64,000 nt of DNA, from the NCBI RefSeq assembly GCF_030687495.1, contig NZ_CP117435.1, positions 3,538,501 to 3,602,500 on the forward strand, in the 5' to 3' direction. The stretch comes from Pseudomonas sp. FP453 (lineage in GTDB: Bacteria > Pseudomonadota > Gammaproteobacteria > Pseudomonadales > Pseudomonadaceae). The notes below the pieces were generated by a model. It did no database searches, was not told the DNA's origin, and worked only from the letters and a program-made list of their open reading frames with translations. The position numbers were made by a program, and so were the translations under genes. Of this stretch, positions 15,977 to 25,327 are shown piece by piece. Position 1 is the stretch's first letter. Each line of letters opens with the position of its first letter.

Positions 15977-16039
15977 GGTGAGGGCCTGTGAAAACGATTT
16001 GGCAGACGTTAGCAGAGTCGAGCAGACGACGCGGCCCAA

Positions 16040-16130
16040 TGTGGGAGCTGGCTTGCCTGCGATAGCGGTGGATCAGCCAGCATTTGTGGCGATTGACACG
16101 ACGCCTTCGCGGGCAAGCCCGCTCCCACAG
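16040..16130. repeat. Chimeric REPIN joining two arm families
   Basis: The left arm is GTGGGAGCTGGCTTGCC-type and the right arm GCGGGCAAGCCCGCTCCCAC-type, as if two REPIN families had recombined. Confidence 0.8.
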
Positions 16131-16222
16131 TTTTGATCGGTGCACAGCGCAGAAACCGGCAACAGGCAGATTAATGTTATACGATAACACCCGACTTTCA
16201 CCCTACCCTGCGACCCTTGCCC

Positions 16223-17377
16223 ATGCCCGACGCTGCTCCCCTACGCCAACGCCTGCTTTCCATCGACGCCCTGCGCGGCCTGGTGATCCTGTTCATGCTG
16301 CTGGACCACGTGCGCGAAACCTTCCTGCTGCACCGCCAGGTCAGCGACCCGATGAGCATCGACAGCACCGAGCCTGCGCTGTTTATCAGCCGCACCCTCG
16401 CCCACCTGTGCGCCCCGGTGTTTGTCTTGCTCACCGGCTTGTCGGCATGGCTCTACGGCCAGAAATACCAAGGCCGCCGCGACGTATCGGCGTTCCTGTT
16501 CAAGCGGGGGTTATTCCTGGTGGTGCTGGAATTCACCCTGGTCAACTTCGCATGGACCTTCCAACTGCCGCCCAGCGTGATCTACCTGCAGGTGATCTGG
16601 GCGATTGGCGTGAGCATGCTCGCCCTTGCCGCACTGGTATGGCTACCGCGTCCGCTGCTGATCGCCGTGGCGATTGCGCTGATTGCCGGGCACAACCTGC
16701 TGGATGGCCTGCACTTCGCACCGGGTTCGCTGCTGCAAAACGGCTGGGCGATCCTGCATGAACGCAGCTGGATCGACGTGGGCGACAGCCTGCGCCTGCG
16801 CATCACCTACCCGGTGTTGCCGTGGATTGGCGTGATTGCCTTGGGCTATGGCCTGGGCCCGTGGTTTGCCAATGGCGTGCAGCCGGCGTCGCGTCAGCGC
16901 TACCTGGCGCTGGCGGGCGTGGGGGCGTTGGTTGGGTTTGTGCTGTTGCGTGCGCTCAATGGCTACGGCGAGAAGCCCTGGCAGGCGTATGAGAGTGGTG
17001 TGCAGACGCTGATGAGTTTTTTCAACGTGACCAAGTATCCGCCTTCGCTGTTGTTCCTGGCGTTGACGCTGGGGATGGGGTTGCTGCTGTTGCTGGCGTT
17101 TGAGCGTGCGGGGCAAAAGCGCTGGATTGGCATGCTGGCGACGTTCGGGGCGGCGCCGATGTTCTTTTATCTGCTGCATCTGTATGTGTTGAAAGTCCTC
17201 TATGTGGCTTGTGTTGCGTTGTTTGGCCTCAATCAAGGCAGCTATTTTGGCTTCGATGGCATTGGCGCGGTGTGGTTGATAGCGTTGCTGTTGCCGATTG
17301 CACTGTATCCGCCAGTGCGCTGGTTCGCCGGGCTCAAAGCAAGACGCCGCGACCTGGCTTGGCTCAAATACCTCTAA
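16223..17377 (+). CDS. DUF1624/HGSNAT-like membrane protein
   Basis: A 384-residue inner-membrane protein with about ten hydrophobic segments. It begins RLLSIDALRGLVILFMLLD, the DUF1624 signature in which the DALRG motif and the His a little later (LDHVRETF) correspond to the acyl-transfer His of heparan-glucosaminide acetyltransferases. The middle contains HLCAPVFVLLTGLSAWLYG. The family is thought to pass acetyl groups across membranes to glycans or other acceptors. I prefer the ATG at 16223 over a TTG six bases upstream. Partner genes are not seen. Confidence 0.82.
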   Translation: MPDAAPLRQRLLSIDALRGLVILFMLLDHVRETFLLHRQVSDPMSIDSTEPALFISRTLAHLCAPVFVLLTGLSAWLYGQKYQGRRDVSAFLFKRGLFLVVLEFTLVNFAWTFQLPPSVIYLQVIWAIGVSMLALAALVWLPRPLLIAVAIALIAGHNLLDGLHFAPGSLLQNGWAILHERSWIDVGDSLRLRITYPVLPWIGVIALGYGLGPWFANGVQPASRQRYLALAGVGALVGFVLLRALNGYGEKPWQAYESGVQTLMSFFNVTKYPPSLLFLALTLGMGLLLLLAFERAGQKRWIGMLATFGAAPMFFYLLHLYVLKVLYVACVALFGLNQGSYFGFDGIGAVWLIALLLPIALYPPVRWFAGLKARRRDLAWLKYL

Positions 17378-17394
17378 ACACTCGGTTGCTCTTC

Positions 17395-17498
17395 TGTGGG
17401 AGCTGGCTTGTGTGGGAGCTGGCTTGCCTGCGATGCAGGCGCCTCGGTACATCAGACACACCGAGGTGATGCTATCGCAGGCAAGCCAGCTCCCACAG
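17395..17498. repeat. REPIN with duplicated head
   Basis: The 16-bp head TGTGGGAGCTGGCTTG is present twice in tandem, and the loop carries an extra inverted repeat (CGCCTCGG/CCGAGGTG). Shares this loop with elements at 36443 and 63165. Confidence 0.85.
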
Positions 17499-17516
17499 CC
17501 ACATGTTCAGGCGGTG

Positions 17517-19805
17517 TTATGCCAATTCGGCACGCAGTTGACGGGCTGCCGTGACCATATGAATCAACGCCGCCTCCGTCTCCGGCCAGCCACGGGTTTT
17601 CAAGCCGCAATCCGGGTTCACCCACAAGCGCTCAGCTGGAATCCGCTTGGCCGCCTTGCGCAACAGGTTGGCCATTTCCGACGCATCCGGCACCCGTGGG
17701 GAGTGGATGTCATACACCCCCGGGCCGATTTCGTTCGGGTAGGCGAAGGCTTCAAACGCGTCCAGCAACTCCATGTCCGAGCGTGAGGTCTCGATGGTGA
17801 TCACGTCGGCATCCATCGCCGCGATGCTTTCGATCACATCATTGAACTCGCTGTAGCACATGTGCGTGTGGATCTGGGTTTCATCGCGCACGCCCGAGGC
17901 ACACAGGCGGAACACTTCGGTGGCCCAGTCCAGGTAGTGCTGCCACTGCGCCTGGCGCAACGGCAAGCCTTCGCGGAACGCCGCTTCGTCGATCTGCACG
18001 ATCTTGATCCCGGCGGCTTCCAGGTCCACCACCTCGTCGCGGATCGCCAGGGCCAGTTGCCGCGCCTGTTCTTCGCGGCTCACGTCTTCGCGTGGGAAGG
18101 ACCACATCAGCATGGTCACGGGGCCGGTCAGCATGCCCTTCATCACCTTGTGGGTGAGGCCTTGGGCGTAGCGGATCCACTCTACCGTCATGGCTTTCGG
18201 GCGGCTCAGGTCGCCGAAGATCAGCGCCGGTTTCACGCAGCGCGAACCGTAGCTCTGGACCCAGCCAAAGCGGGTGAAGACATAGCCGTCCAACTGCTCG
18301 GCGAAGTACTCGACCATGTCGTTGCGTTCGGCTTCACCGTGTACCAGCACGTCCAGGCCGAGGTTTTCCTGCACTTCGACGGCGTGCTTGATCTCGCTGT
18401 GCATGGCTTCGACGTATTCGGCTTCGCTCAACTTGCCGGCCTTGTACGACTGGCGTGCCAGGCGGATCGACGCGGTTTGCGGGAACGAACCGATGGTGGT
18501 GGTCGGGAACAGCGGCAGGTTGAGGCCGGCGCGCTGTTTCTCGATGCGCTGGGCGAACAGCGACTGGCGCTGGCTGTCCTTCGCCGTGATGGCTGCGACG
18601 CGGGCTTGCACCGCAGGTTTATGGATGCGCGGCGAAGCGGCACGGGAGGCTTGCACCGCACGGCTTTGCACTAAGGCTGCCAACACGTTGGAGGCTTCAG
18701 GCTCGTTGACCGCTTGCGCCAGCACCGCCACTTCGGCGCACTTCTGCACGGCGAACGCCAGCCAGCTTTTCAGCTCGCCATCCAGCTTGTCTTCGCGGGC
18801 CAGGTCCACTGGGGTGTGCAGTAATGAACAGGACGGCGCAACCCACAGGCGGTCACCCAACTTGTCATGGGCGTGCTGCAAGGTGGCCAGGGCCTTTTCC
18901 AGGTCGCAGCGCCAGACGTTACGGCCGTTGACCACACCCAGGGACAACACTTTGTAGGCCGGCAGGCGGTCGAGAATGGTCGGGTACTGTTCCGGTGCGC
19001 GCACCAGGTCGATATGCAAACCATCGACGGGCAGGTTGGCGGCCAGGCCGAGGTTCTCTTCCAGCCCACCGAAGTAAGTGGCCACGAGCTTTTTCAGCGG
19101 GTCGCGCTGGATCAGGTTGTAGGCACGCTCAAACGCGTTTTTCCATTCTTGCGGCAGGTCGAGCACGAGGATCGGCTCGTCGATCTGCACCCACTCCACG
19201 CCCAGGTCGGCGAGGTGCTGGAAAATCTGGCCGTACAGCGGCAGCAGGCGATCGAGCAGGTCCAGCTTGTCGAAATCAGCGCCCTTGGCCTTGCCCAGCC
19301 ACAGGTAGGTCAACGGGCCGATCACCACGGGTTTGACGTTGTGCCCCAGTTCGCGGGCTTCCTGCACTTCTTCGAACAGTTGATCCCAGCCCAGGTGGAA
19401 CTGCTGGTCGGCGCTGAATTCAGGCACCAGGTAGTGATAGTTGGTGTCGAACCACTTGGTCATTTCCTGGGCGTGGGCGCCGCCGCAGCAGCTGTCGCTG
19501 ACGCCACGGGCCATGCCGAACAGGGTGTGCAGGGTGGCTTGGCCGTCGGCCGGGCGGAAGCGCTCGGGGATCACGCCAAACATCAGCGAGTGGGTCAGCA
19601 CCTGGTCGTACCAGGCGAAATCCCCGGCCGGCAGCAACTCGATGCCGGCTTGTTTTTGCAGGTCCCAATGGGTCTTGCGTAGGTCACGGCCAACGGCCCG
19701 CAAGCCGGCTTCGTCGAGCTCGCCCTTCCAGAACGCTTCCTGCGCTTTTTTCAGTTCACGATCGCGTCCAATGCGCGGAAATCCCAGGGAATGAGCGACT
19801 GCCAT
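17517..19805 (-). CDS. metE: Cobalamin-independent methionine synthase
   Basis: A 762-residue enzyme that moves the methyl group of methyltetrahydropteroyltriglutamate to homocysteine, the last step of methionine synthesis. The start has [20 protein letters not shown]. Zinc and homocysteine binding in the C-terminal barrel is shown by [19 protein letters not shown] (the His and Cys ligands) and [11 protein letters not shown] (the third Cys). Length matches E. coli MetE (about 753). The 97 bases upstream hold a possible promoter but no obvious MetR box or cobalamin riboswitch. The neighbour is divergent in function (an exporter on the same strand). Confidence 0.95.
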   Translation of the reverse strand: MAVAHSLGFPRIGRDRELKKAQEAFWKGELDEAGLRAVGRDLRKTHWDLQKQAGIELLPAGDFAWYDQVLTHSLMFGVIPERFRPADGQATLHTLFGMARGVSDSCCGGAHAQEMTKWFDTNYHYLVPEFSADQQFHLGWDQLFEEVQEARELGHNVKPVVIGPLTYLWLGKAKGADFDKLDLLDRLLPLYGQIFQHLADLGVEWVQIDEPILVLDLPQEWKNAFERAYNLIQRDPLKKLVATYFGGLEENLGLAANLPVDGLHIDLVRAPEQYPTILDRLPAYKVLSLGVVNGRNVWRCDLEKALATLQHAHDKLGDRLWVAPSCSLLHTPVDLAREDKLDGELKSWLAFAVQKCAEVAVLAQAVNEPEASNVLAALVQSRAVQASRAASPRIHKPAVQARVAAITAKDSQRQSLFAQRIEKQRAGLNLPLFPTTTIGSFPQTASIRLARQSYKAGKLSEAEYVEAMHSEIKHAVEVQENLGLDVLVHGEAERNDMVEYFAEQLDGYVFTRFGWVQSYGSRCVKPALIFGDLSRPKAMTVEWIRYAQGLTHKVMKGMLTGPVTMLMWSFPREDVSREEQARQLALAIRDEVVDLEAAGIKIVQIDEAAFREGLPLRQAQWQHYLDWATEVFRLCASGVRDETQIHTHMCYSEFNDVIESIAAMDADVITIETSRSDMELLDAFEAFAYPNEIGPGVYDIHSPRVPDASEMANLLRKAAKRIPAERLWVNPDCGLKTRGWPETEAALIHMVTAARQLRAELA

Positions 19806-19902
19806 GACTTACAACTCCGATGTCGTTATGTATGGCAGCTATTGTCGGCACACAGCGATAGTGAGACAAACTCATATTATTCTAGATCATAACAAGATCT
19901 AC

Positions 19903-20511
19903 TCATGTTGCGATCCAGTGGATATAGAACGCGTGAAACATGAAATACGCACACACCGCCAGCGCCACCCCCATGCACCGGTTGAACAGCGTAAACGCCG
20001 ACGTGCCGTTGATCCGCCGCCCCAGCAGCGCCCCGAGCAACGCGTAAAGCCACGGTGCACCGAACGCGCCAAAGGCCAGCACCGCCGAAACCAGGGCAAT
20101 GGACACCCCGGTGATATGCGCTGCGGGGAGCATCACACTGGTGATCGGCAACACCGCCATGATGCCCTTGGGGTTGAGCAACTGGATCACCAGGCCGTTC
20201 CAGAACGTGAGGGTTTTGACGGGCGTGGTTGCAGTTGTCTCATCCACCACCGTGCGCGCCGTGAACACCTGATAGGCGAGGTACAACGTGTACACGCCCC
20301 CTATCAGCGAGATATACGGCAATGCCGCTTGGGAAATGATCGCCTCGCCGGTGTAGCCGAACAGCACAAACAACAGCAGCATTGCGCTGCCCACGCCGAT
20401 GAAAAAACCGGTGGAACGGCGGAACTGGCCGGTGAGGCCAGCGTTGAGGCCCATGAAATTCACTGGGCCAGGGCTGTACATGACGCTGAAGGCGTAGAGG
20501 AAGATGTCCAT
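19903..20511 (-). CDS. LysE/RhtB family exporter
   Basis: A 202-residue inner-membrane protein with about six hydrophobic segments. It begins FLYAFSVMYSPGPVNFMGLN, the PGP signature of the LysE superfamily, and has the LNPKGIMAVLP motif in the middle (residues about 112-122). These proteins export amino acids or similar molecules by proton exchange. The substrate cannot be told; methionine-gene proximity is only suggestive. It is on the same strand as metE but 97 bp upstream, so it could have its own transcript. Confidence 0.85.
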   Translation of the reverse strand: MDIFLYAFSVMYSPGPVNFMGLNAGLTGQFRRSTGFFIGVGSAMLLLFVLFGYTGEAIISQAALPYISLIGGVYTLYLAYQVFTARTVVDETTATTPVKTLTFWNGLVIQLLNPKGIMAVLPITSVMLPAAHITGVSIALVSAVLAFGAFGAPWLYALLGALLGRRINGTSAFTLFNRCMGVALAVCAYFMFHAFYIHWIAT

Positions 20512-20610
20512 GGAGAACCTGCAGTAGAGGAAGTGGGGCGAGTCTACTGAGGGGGGTGGGGGGATTCTTGTACGTTTGTGGTTGCGCCCTGTTTGGGGAT
20601 GCTGCGCATC

Positions 20611-20636
20611 CCAGCGGGAGCAAGCTCCCTCGCCAC
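20611..20636. repeat. Single REP, GCGGGAGCAAGCTCCC type
   Basis: A short palindrome-like REP half with GGGAGCAAGCTCCC, the family also seen at 42705-42800. A GATGCTGCGCATC hairpin lies just before it. Confidence 0.7.
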
Positions 20637-20677
20637 GGGTATAGTGTTTGCCTGCTTCTTTCAGGATCGAAACCTAC

Positions 20678-21052
20678 ATGGATACCGTTACCCAAGGCAG
20701 TTGCCTCTGCGGCGCAGTCACTTATGAAGTCTCGACCGCGCTCAAAGCCGTCACCCACTGCCATTGCCGCAAATGCCAGAAAAGCCATGGCGCTGCGTTT
20801 GCCAGTTACGCCAGTGTGCTGCGATCGGCCGTCAGTATCCGGGCGGTTGCAGATGCGCTGAAAAGCTATGAATCCTCACCGGGGGCCACTCGCCAGTTTT
20901 GTCTGGTGTGCGGGTCATCGCTGTTTTGGCAGGACGCCAAGGGGCTTTATCCAGAGTGGGTTTCGATTGCGCTGGGCACGCTCGACACCCCGTTTACCCC
21001 GCTGAAACAGGCGCACAGTTGCATTGAGTCGAAGGCGATATGGGCTGAATGA
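20678..21052 (+). CDS. GFA family zinc protein
   Basis: A 124-residue protein of the glutathione-dependent formaldehyde-activating (GFA) fold. Zinc-ligand motifs are in order: GSCLCGAVTYE near residues 7-17, HCHCRKCQKSHG at 28-39 and CLVCGSSLFW at 74-83. These supply the structural CxxxxxxC/CxxC and the catalytic CxxC zinc sites. GFA-fold proteins are often of unknown substrate. The ATG at 20678 follows CAGGAT and starts at the first family-like residue. Confidence 0.88.
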   Translation: MDTVTQGSCLCGAVTYEVSTALKAVTHCHCRKCQKSHGAAFASYASVLRSAVSIRAVADALKSYESSPGATRQFCLVCGSSLFWQDAKGLYPEWVSIALGTLDTPFTPLKQAHSCIESKAIWAE

Positions 21053-21074
21053 AGATCAAGGGTGGGCCAGGCGA

Positions 21075-21120
21075 CATCTCTACCAGCAGTGCCGCCGCCT
21101 TCGCAGCCTCGCTAAAGCTC
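21075..21120. repeat. Dispersed 44-bp repeat, copy 2
   Basis: Matches 1695-1740 around CTTCGCAGCCTCGCTAAAGC. Located directly after the GFA gene. Confidence 0.6.
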
Positions 21121-21197
21121 GACAGCTCTCACAGGGGATCAGCAGTGCCTGGGGGATTTCCGGCCGGACACTCTCTCCCCAGCAACACAGCTCAAAA

Positions 21198-21286
21198 TGT
21201 GGGAGCTGGCTTGCCTGCGATGACGGTGGGTCAGCTAAAAAAATATTGGTTGGTAGACCGCTATCGCAGGCAAGCCAGCTCCCACA
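21198..21286. repeat. REPIN, GCTGGCTTGCC type
   Basis: Typical 89-bp element with heads TGTGGGAGCTGGCTTG at both ends and an AT-rich loop. Confidence 0.88.
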
Positions 21287-21334
21287 GAGGGTTGATTGTT
21301 CCCACAGGGATCAGTTGTGTCTGGGGGTGCCTGG

Positions 21335-22654
21335 TTACATCAACGGAATCGAATAATTCACAAACACCCGATTCTGATCCTGGTCCCGCGCCACTTCGCT
21401 GCGTGATACGCCATTGCGCCAGCCAAAACCGACGTTCTTGAACGTGCCACTCTGCACCACGTAGTCCAAAGAAATATCCCGCTCCCACTCGCTGGCATCC
21501 TTGCCACTGGCGGTGCGGATGTTATCGCCCTTGAGGTAGATCATCGACGCCTTCAGACCCGGCACGCCCAGTGCCGCGAAGTCGTAGGCGTATTGGGCAA
21601 AGGCCGTGCGTTCACCGGCCTGGATGAAGGTCTGCACGGTACGGTCGGTGTAGAGGTACAGGCTGGAACCGCCCTCCCCTTTGTTCACCAGGCCACCCTG
21701 GTTGAGCTGGGCGAAGTTGCTGTTATCCGACACCTGCTGGTAACCGGCGGTGATGGCGTGCGGGCCCAGGGAATAGATGAACGCCGCGCTCCAGGTGTTG
21801 TTGTCGATTTCACCGTTGCCGTTCTTGGTATAGCCACCGAGCTTGTAGCCCTCGGCACGCCCGGCGGCGGTGCTGTTTTTACCGTCAGAGGTGGTCTTGA
21901 AGTAACGCAGGTCGGTCTTCAACGAGCCGTAGTCACCCAGCGGCAACACGTGGATCAGCCCGGCAAAGTGCTGCTGGTAATAGTCTTCAAGGTTGGCGTA
22001 GTAGTACTGGACCAGCAGGTCCTTGTTCACCTGGTAGTCGGCACCGGCGTAGTTGAATTTGTTGCTTTCCTGGGTGCCGCCCGCCGCTGCCAGGCCGCTG
22101 CGGTCGCTGGAGCCACGGCCGGTGGTGTGTTGCAGTTGGCCGCCGATCAGGGTCAGGTTGTCGATGTCTTTGCTGGTGATCTGCCCACCCTCAAAGGATT
22201 GCGGCAACAGGCGGCCGTCGTTGCTGACCAGGATCGGCAGGTTCGGGCGCAGGTAGCCGTAGCGCAGTTCGCTCTTGGCAAAACGCGCCTTGGCCGTGGC
22301 GCCGCCACGGGCCCAGTTGTCGGTAGCCTTGCCGTCGTCGTTGGGGATCATCGAGCTGCCGACGTGGCGGCTGGCGCTGCTGTCGAGGGTGATGCCAAGC
22401 ATGCCCACCGCGTCCAGGCCAAAGCCGACGGTGCCGTCGGTAAAGCCCGATTGGTAGTTGAGGATAAAGGCCTGGCCCCACTCTTCAGTCTTCGACGGTG
22501 CGGCGGTGCCGTCACGGTTGTCGTTGTTGAAGTAGAAGTTGCGCATGCTCAGGTTGGCTTTGCTGTCGCTCAGGAAATCCGCCGAAGCCAAGGGGCTCAG
22601 GGCAATGCCCAGGCCGCCGGTCAATACGCTTAACACATTCAAAGTGGCTTTCAT
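21335..22654 (-). CDS. OprD family outer-membrane porin
   Basis: A 439-residue porin. A signal peptide of about 30 residues ends at LASADFL. The mature part has alternating strands, with typical OprD-family pieces SKANLSMRNFYFNND, GFGLDAVGMLGITLDSS and TAGYQQV, and it ends in a hydrophobic/aromatic strand (FVNYSIPLM). The ATG at 22654 has GAGG overlapping the upstream stop, so it is translated right after the phosphodiesterase. OprD channels let specific small organic molecules through the outer membrane; the gene is last in an ABC-importer operon, so its substrate is likely the same. Confidence 0.88.
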   Translation of the reverse strand: MKATLNVLSVLTGGLGIALSPLASADFLSDSKANLSMRNFYFNNDNRDGTAAPSKTEEWGQAFILNYQSGFTDGTVGFGLDAVGMLGITLDSSASRHVGSSMIPNDDGKATDNWARGGATAKARFAKSELRYGYLRPNLPILVSNDGRLLPQSFEGGQITSKDIDNLTLIGGQLQHTTGRGSSDRSGLAAAGGTQESNKFNYAGADYQVNKDLLVQYYYANLEDYYQQHFAGLIHVLPLGDYGSLKTDLRYFKTTSDGKNSTAAGRAEGYKLGGYTKNGNGEIDNNTWSAAFIYSLGPHAITAGYQQVSDNSNFAQLNQGGLVNKGEGGSSLYLYTDRTVQTFIQAGERTAFAQYAYDFAALGVPGLKASMIYLKGDNIRTASGKDASEWERDISLDYVVQSGTFKNVGFGWRNGVSRSEVARDQDQNRVFVNYSIPLM

Positions 22655-22661
22655 CACAACC

Positions 22662-23498
22662 TCAGTCAATTAATCCATGGGCGTCATAAAACGGGTACGG
22701 CCCCGGGTAGTCCCCGAATACGCCGTTGTGGCTGATCAAACCCTGTTGCGCCTGCCAGCGGTGCAACAGATAGCCCGCCGGCTCCAGGTTGAAATGCGCG
22801 GGCGCCGCTTCTTGTAGATCCAGGACGATCTGGTGCGAGGTGCCGGGGCACACGCAACTCAGGCTGCCGCCGAAACGCCGCTGCATCGGCCGGTGCAAGT
22901 GCCCGCACAACAGGCGCTCGACTTGCGGATGGCGGGCGACCACGTGCTCCAGCGCCGCCGCGTTGATGAACGGCTCGCGGTCCATATGGCCGATGCCGCT
23001 GATAAACGGCGGGTGATGCAGGATCAGCAAGGTCGGCGCGTCAGGCCGCAGCGCCAATTGCGCATCCAGCCAATGCAACTGGCTGTCCAGCAACTGCCCG
23101 CCGTGGCCGCCGGGGATGGTGGAATCCAGGCCGATCAGGCGCAGGGGATGGTCGTCCACTACCCAATCCAGCGGGCCGTCTGCCGAGGCCGGCAAGTAGG
23201 GGTGATCACGAAACGCCTCGAGCAACGGCCCGCGCGTGTCGTGGTTGCCCGGCACCAGGTAGCACGGCATGTGCAGGCGCGCGAGTTCGGGGTGCAGCAC
23301 GGCGTATTCATCGGCGCGGCCGAAGTCCACCAGGTCGCCGCTGATCACCACGATATCGGGGCGTGGCTGGCTGGCGTTGAGGTGGTCGACGGCACGGCGC
23401 AAGGCGCCCAGGGTGTCGACCACACCGTAGGTGAGGCGCTGGCCTGCTTTGAGGTGCAGGTCGCTGATCTGCGCAACGAGGAACGGACGATTCAACAT
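22662..23498 (-). CDS. GpdQ-like glycerophosphodiesterase
   Basis: A 278-residue dinuclear metallophosphoesterase. Metal-ligand motifs are in order: ISDLHL (residues 11-16), VISGDLVDFG (near 51-60), LVPGNHDTRG (near 80-89), LILHHPPF (near 160-167) and LLCGHLHRPMQ (near 199-209). The ending CPGTSHQIVLDL and the DYPGPYPF tail resemble Enterobacter GpdQ, which splits glycerophosphodiesters such as glycerophosphoethanolamine. No signal peptide, so hydrolysis would follow uptake. CpdA is the nearest alternative, but the setting within an ABC-porin operon favours a catabolic enzyme. Starts 6 bases after the ATPase gene. Confidence 0.8.
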   Translation of the reverse strand: MLNRPFLVAQISDLHLKAGQRLTYGVVDTLGALRRAVDHLNASQPRPDIVVISGDLVDFGRADEYAVLHPELARLHMPCYLVPGNHDTRGPLLEAFRDHPYLPASADGPLDWVVDDHPLRLIGLDSTIPGGHGGQLLDSQLHWLDAQLALRPDAPTLLILHHPPFISGIGHMDREPFINAAALEHVVARHPQVERLLCGHLHRPMQRRFGGSLSCVCPGTSHQIVLDLQEAAPAHFNLEPAGYLLHRWQAQQGLISHNGVFGDYPGPYPFYDAHGLID

Positions 23499-23504
23499 AG
23501 ATTC

Positions 23505-24536
23505 TTAAGCATTCAGGGTGAACAACATGTGCGGCGCAATCGCCAGGGCAATCGGCGCGCCGACGGCGTACAACTGGTTGTCGCTGCTGTCCACCAGCAG
23601 CGGTTGCGGGGCGCCGACATCCACCAGCAGGCGGCTTTGCGCGCCCTGGAAAAACTGCGCGACGAGATGGCCGTGCAGGTGCCCTTCGCGCTCCATCACC
23701 CGCAGGTGTTCCGGGCGGCAGTACAGGGTGTTGGGCAGGCTCGCTTCGTGCCACGGCAACTCGCCGCCGCAGACTTTCAAGCCATGGGCTGACGGCGCGA
23801 TCACCGCAAAGGCATTGAGGTTGCCGACAAAGCCGGCGACGAAGGCGTTGGCCGGTTTCTGGTAGATGTCGCGCGGGCTCGCCAACTGCGCAACCCGGCC
23901 TCGCTCCATCACCAGGATGCGATCACCGAGGGCCATGGCTTCGCCCTGATCGTGGGTGACGAACACCGAGGTGATGCCCAGCCCGCGCAGCAACTCATTG
24001 AGTTCACTGCGCAGGCGTTCACGCAGTTGTGCATCGAGGGCCGCCAGCGGCTCATCCAGCAGCAACACCTTGGGGCGCGGCGCCAAGGCACGGGCCAGTG
24101 CCACCCGTTGGCGCTGGCCGCCGGACAATTCATGGATGCTGCGCGGGCCGTGAGCCTGCAAGCCCACCAGCTCCAGCAATTCCTCGCAGCGCTGGTTGCG
24201 CTCCTGCACGGGCACGCCGCGAATCTTCAAGCCGTAGACGATATTCCCCGCCACATCCAGGTTGGGAAACAGCGCGTAGTTCTGGAACACCATGCCCACG
24301 TCGCGGCGTTCGATGGGCAGGCGCGTTACGTCCTGATCACCGAAAAACACCTGGCCCACATCCGGGCGTTCCAGGCCGGCGATCAGGCGCAAGGTGGTGG
24401 TCTTGCCACACCCGGACGGGCCGAGAATCGCCAGGGTTTCGCCGCCTCTGACGGTGAGGTCCAGGTCATGCACGGCCACAGTGCCGTCGGCGAATGCCTT
24501 GCGACAGCCTTGCAGGCGGATAGTGATAGCGGTCAT
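23505..24536 (-). CDS. ABC transporter ATP-binding protein, PotA/FbpC-like
   Basis: A 343-residue importer ATPase. Walker A is GPSGCGKTT near residues 40-48, Q-loop MVFQNYALFPNLDV, signature LSGGQRQRVALARAL, and Walker B LLLDEPLAALD. The last 100 residues are a TOBE-like regulatory domain (YCRPEHLRVMEREG). Its start overlaps the permease stop (ATGA). It powers the two-permease importer encoded upstream and belongs to the polyamine/iron/phosphonate-type class. Confidence 0.9.
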   Translation of the reverse strand: MTAITIRLQGCRKAFADGTVAVHDLDLTVRGGETLAILGPSGCGKTTTLRLIAGLERPDVGQVFFGDQDVTRLPIERRDVGMVFQNYALFPNLDVAGNIVYGLKIRGVPVQERNQRCEELLELVGLQAHGPRSIHELSGGQRQRVALARALAPRPKVLLLDEPLAALDAQLRERLRSELNELLRGLGITSVFVTHDQGEAMALGDRILVMERGRVAQLASPRDIYQKPANAFVAGFVGNLNAFAVIAPSAHGLKVCGGELPWHEASLPNTLYCRPEHLRVMEREGHLHGHLVAQFFQGAQSRLLVDVGAPQPLLVDSSDNQLYAVGAPIALAIAPHMLFTLNA

Positions 24537-25327
24537 CGACGCTCTCCACGGGACAAACGGGCACTGATGGCCTGCAACGCAATCAGCAGCGGCACGATCA
24601 TCAGCAAAAAGATAAGGGTGTAGGCGCTGGCGATTTCCAGGCGCGCCGAGGCGTAGCTGTCGGCCAGGCCCACGGGCAAGGTCTTGGTCATCGGCGTGTG
24701 GAGCATCCAGGTCAGGTTGAATTCACCCAGGGACAGGGTCACCACCATCAGCACGCCGGCGAGAATCCCGGCGCGACAGTTGGGCACCACCACGCTGAAA
24801 AAGCGCTTGATCGGCCCCGCACCGAGGCTGGCCGCGGCCTCTTCCAGCACCGGCAATTGCTGGCGTTGCATCACCGCCATCACCGGGCGCACCAGGAACG
24901 GCAAGGTGAACAGCACATGGCCAACGAGAATGAACAACCAGCTGCTGCGAAAGCCGCCGAACTGGCCGTAGGTCAGCAACAGCGCCAACGCACTGGCCAG
25001 GCCCGGCATGGCCACCGGCAGCACCATCAGCTCTTCAAAGGCGCGGCTGAAGCGATTGTTCATGCACACCAGGGCGTAAGCCGCCGGCACGCCAATCACG
25101 CAGACGCACACCGCGCAGGCCAGGGCCAGTTGCAGCGACAGCCACACCGTCGGCGAGTAGGCCTGCCACACCTGGATCAACCAGTCGAAGGTCAGGCCGC
25201 TGGACACGCCGACGAAGAAGTTGCGGGTCAGCCCAGCCAGCAGCGACATCAGCACCGGCACCAACATGAAGGCGCACACCAGCAAGGTGAACAGCAGTTG
25301 CAGCACAAACAACGATGAGCGCTTCAC
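24533..25327 (-). CDS. ABC transporter permease, second component
   Basis: A 264-residue inner-membrane protein with six predicted helices. It begins with a GTG at 25327 that overlaps the preceding permease stop codon (GTGA), which is why I reject the long upstream extension. The EAA-like loop is EEAAASLGAGPIKRFFSVVVP, which contacts the ATPase. The permease is of the PotC/FbpB-type fold. It acts with the next-door permease as a heterodimer. Confidence 0.88.
   Translation of the reverse strand: MKRSSLFVLQLLFTLLVCAFMLVPVLMSLLAGLTRNFFVGVSSGLTFDWLIQVWQAYSPTVWLSLQLALACAVCVCVIGVPAAYALVCMNNRFSRAFEELMVLPVAMPGLASALALLLTYGQFGGFRSSWLFILVGHVLFTLPFLVRPVMAVMQRQQLPVLEEAAASLGAGPIKRFFSVVVPNCRAGILAGVLMVVTLSLGEFNLTWMLHTPMTKTLPVGLADSYASARLEIASAYTLIFLLMIVPLLIALQAISARLSRGERR

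Noticed and set aside
19806..19902. A metE riboswitch or MetR box
   Set aside because: The gap shows neither a cobalamin/SAM riboswitch core nor a clear MetR dyad; only AT-rich promoter-like sequence is seen.
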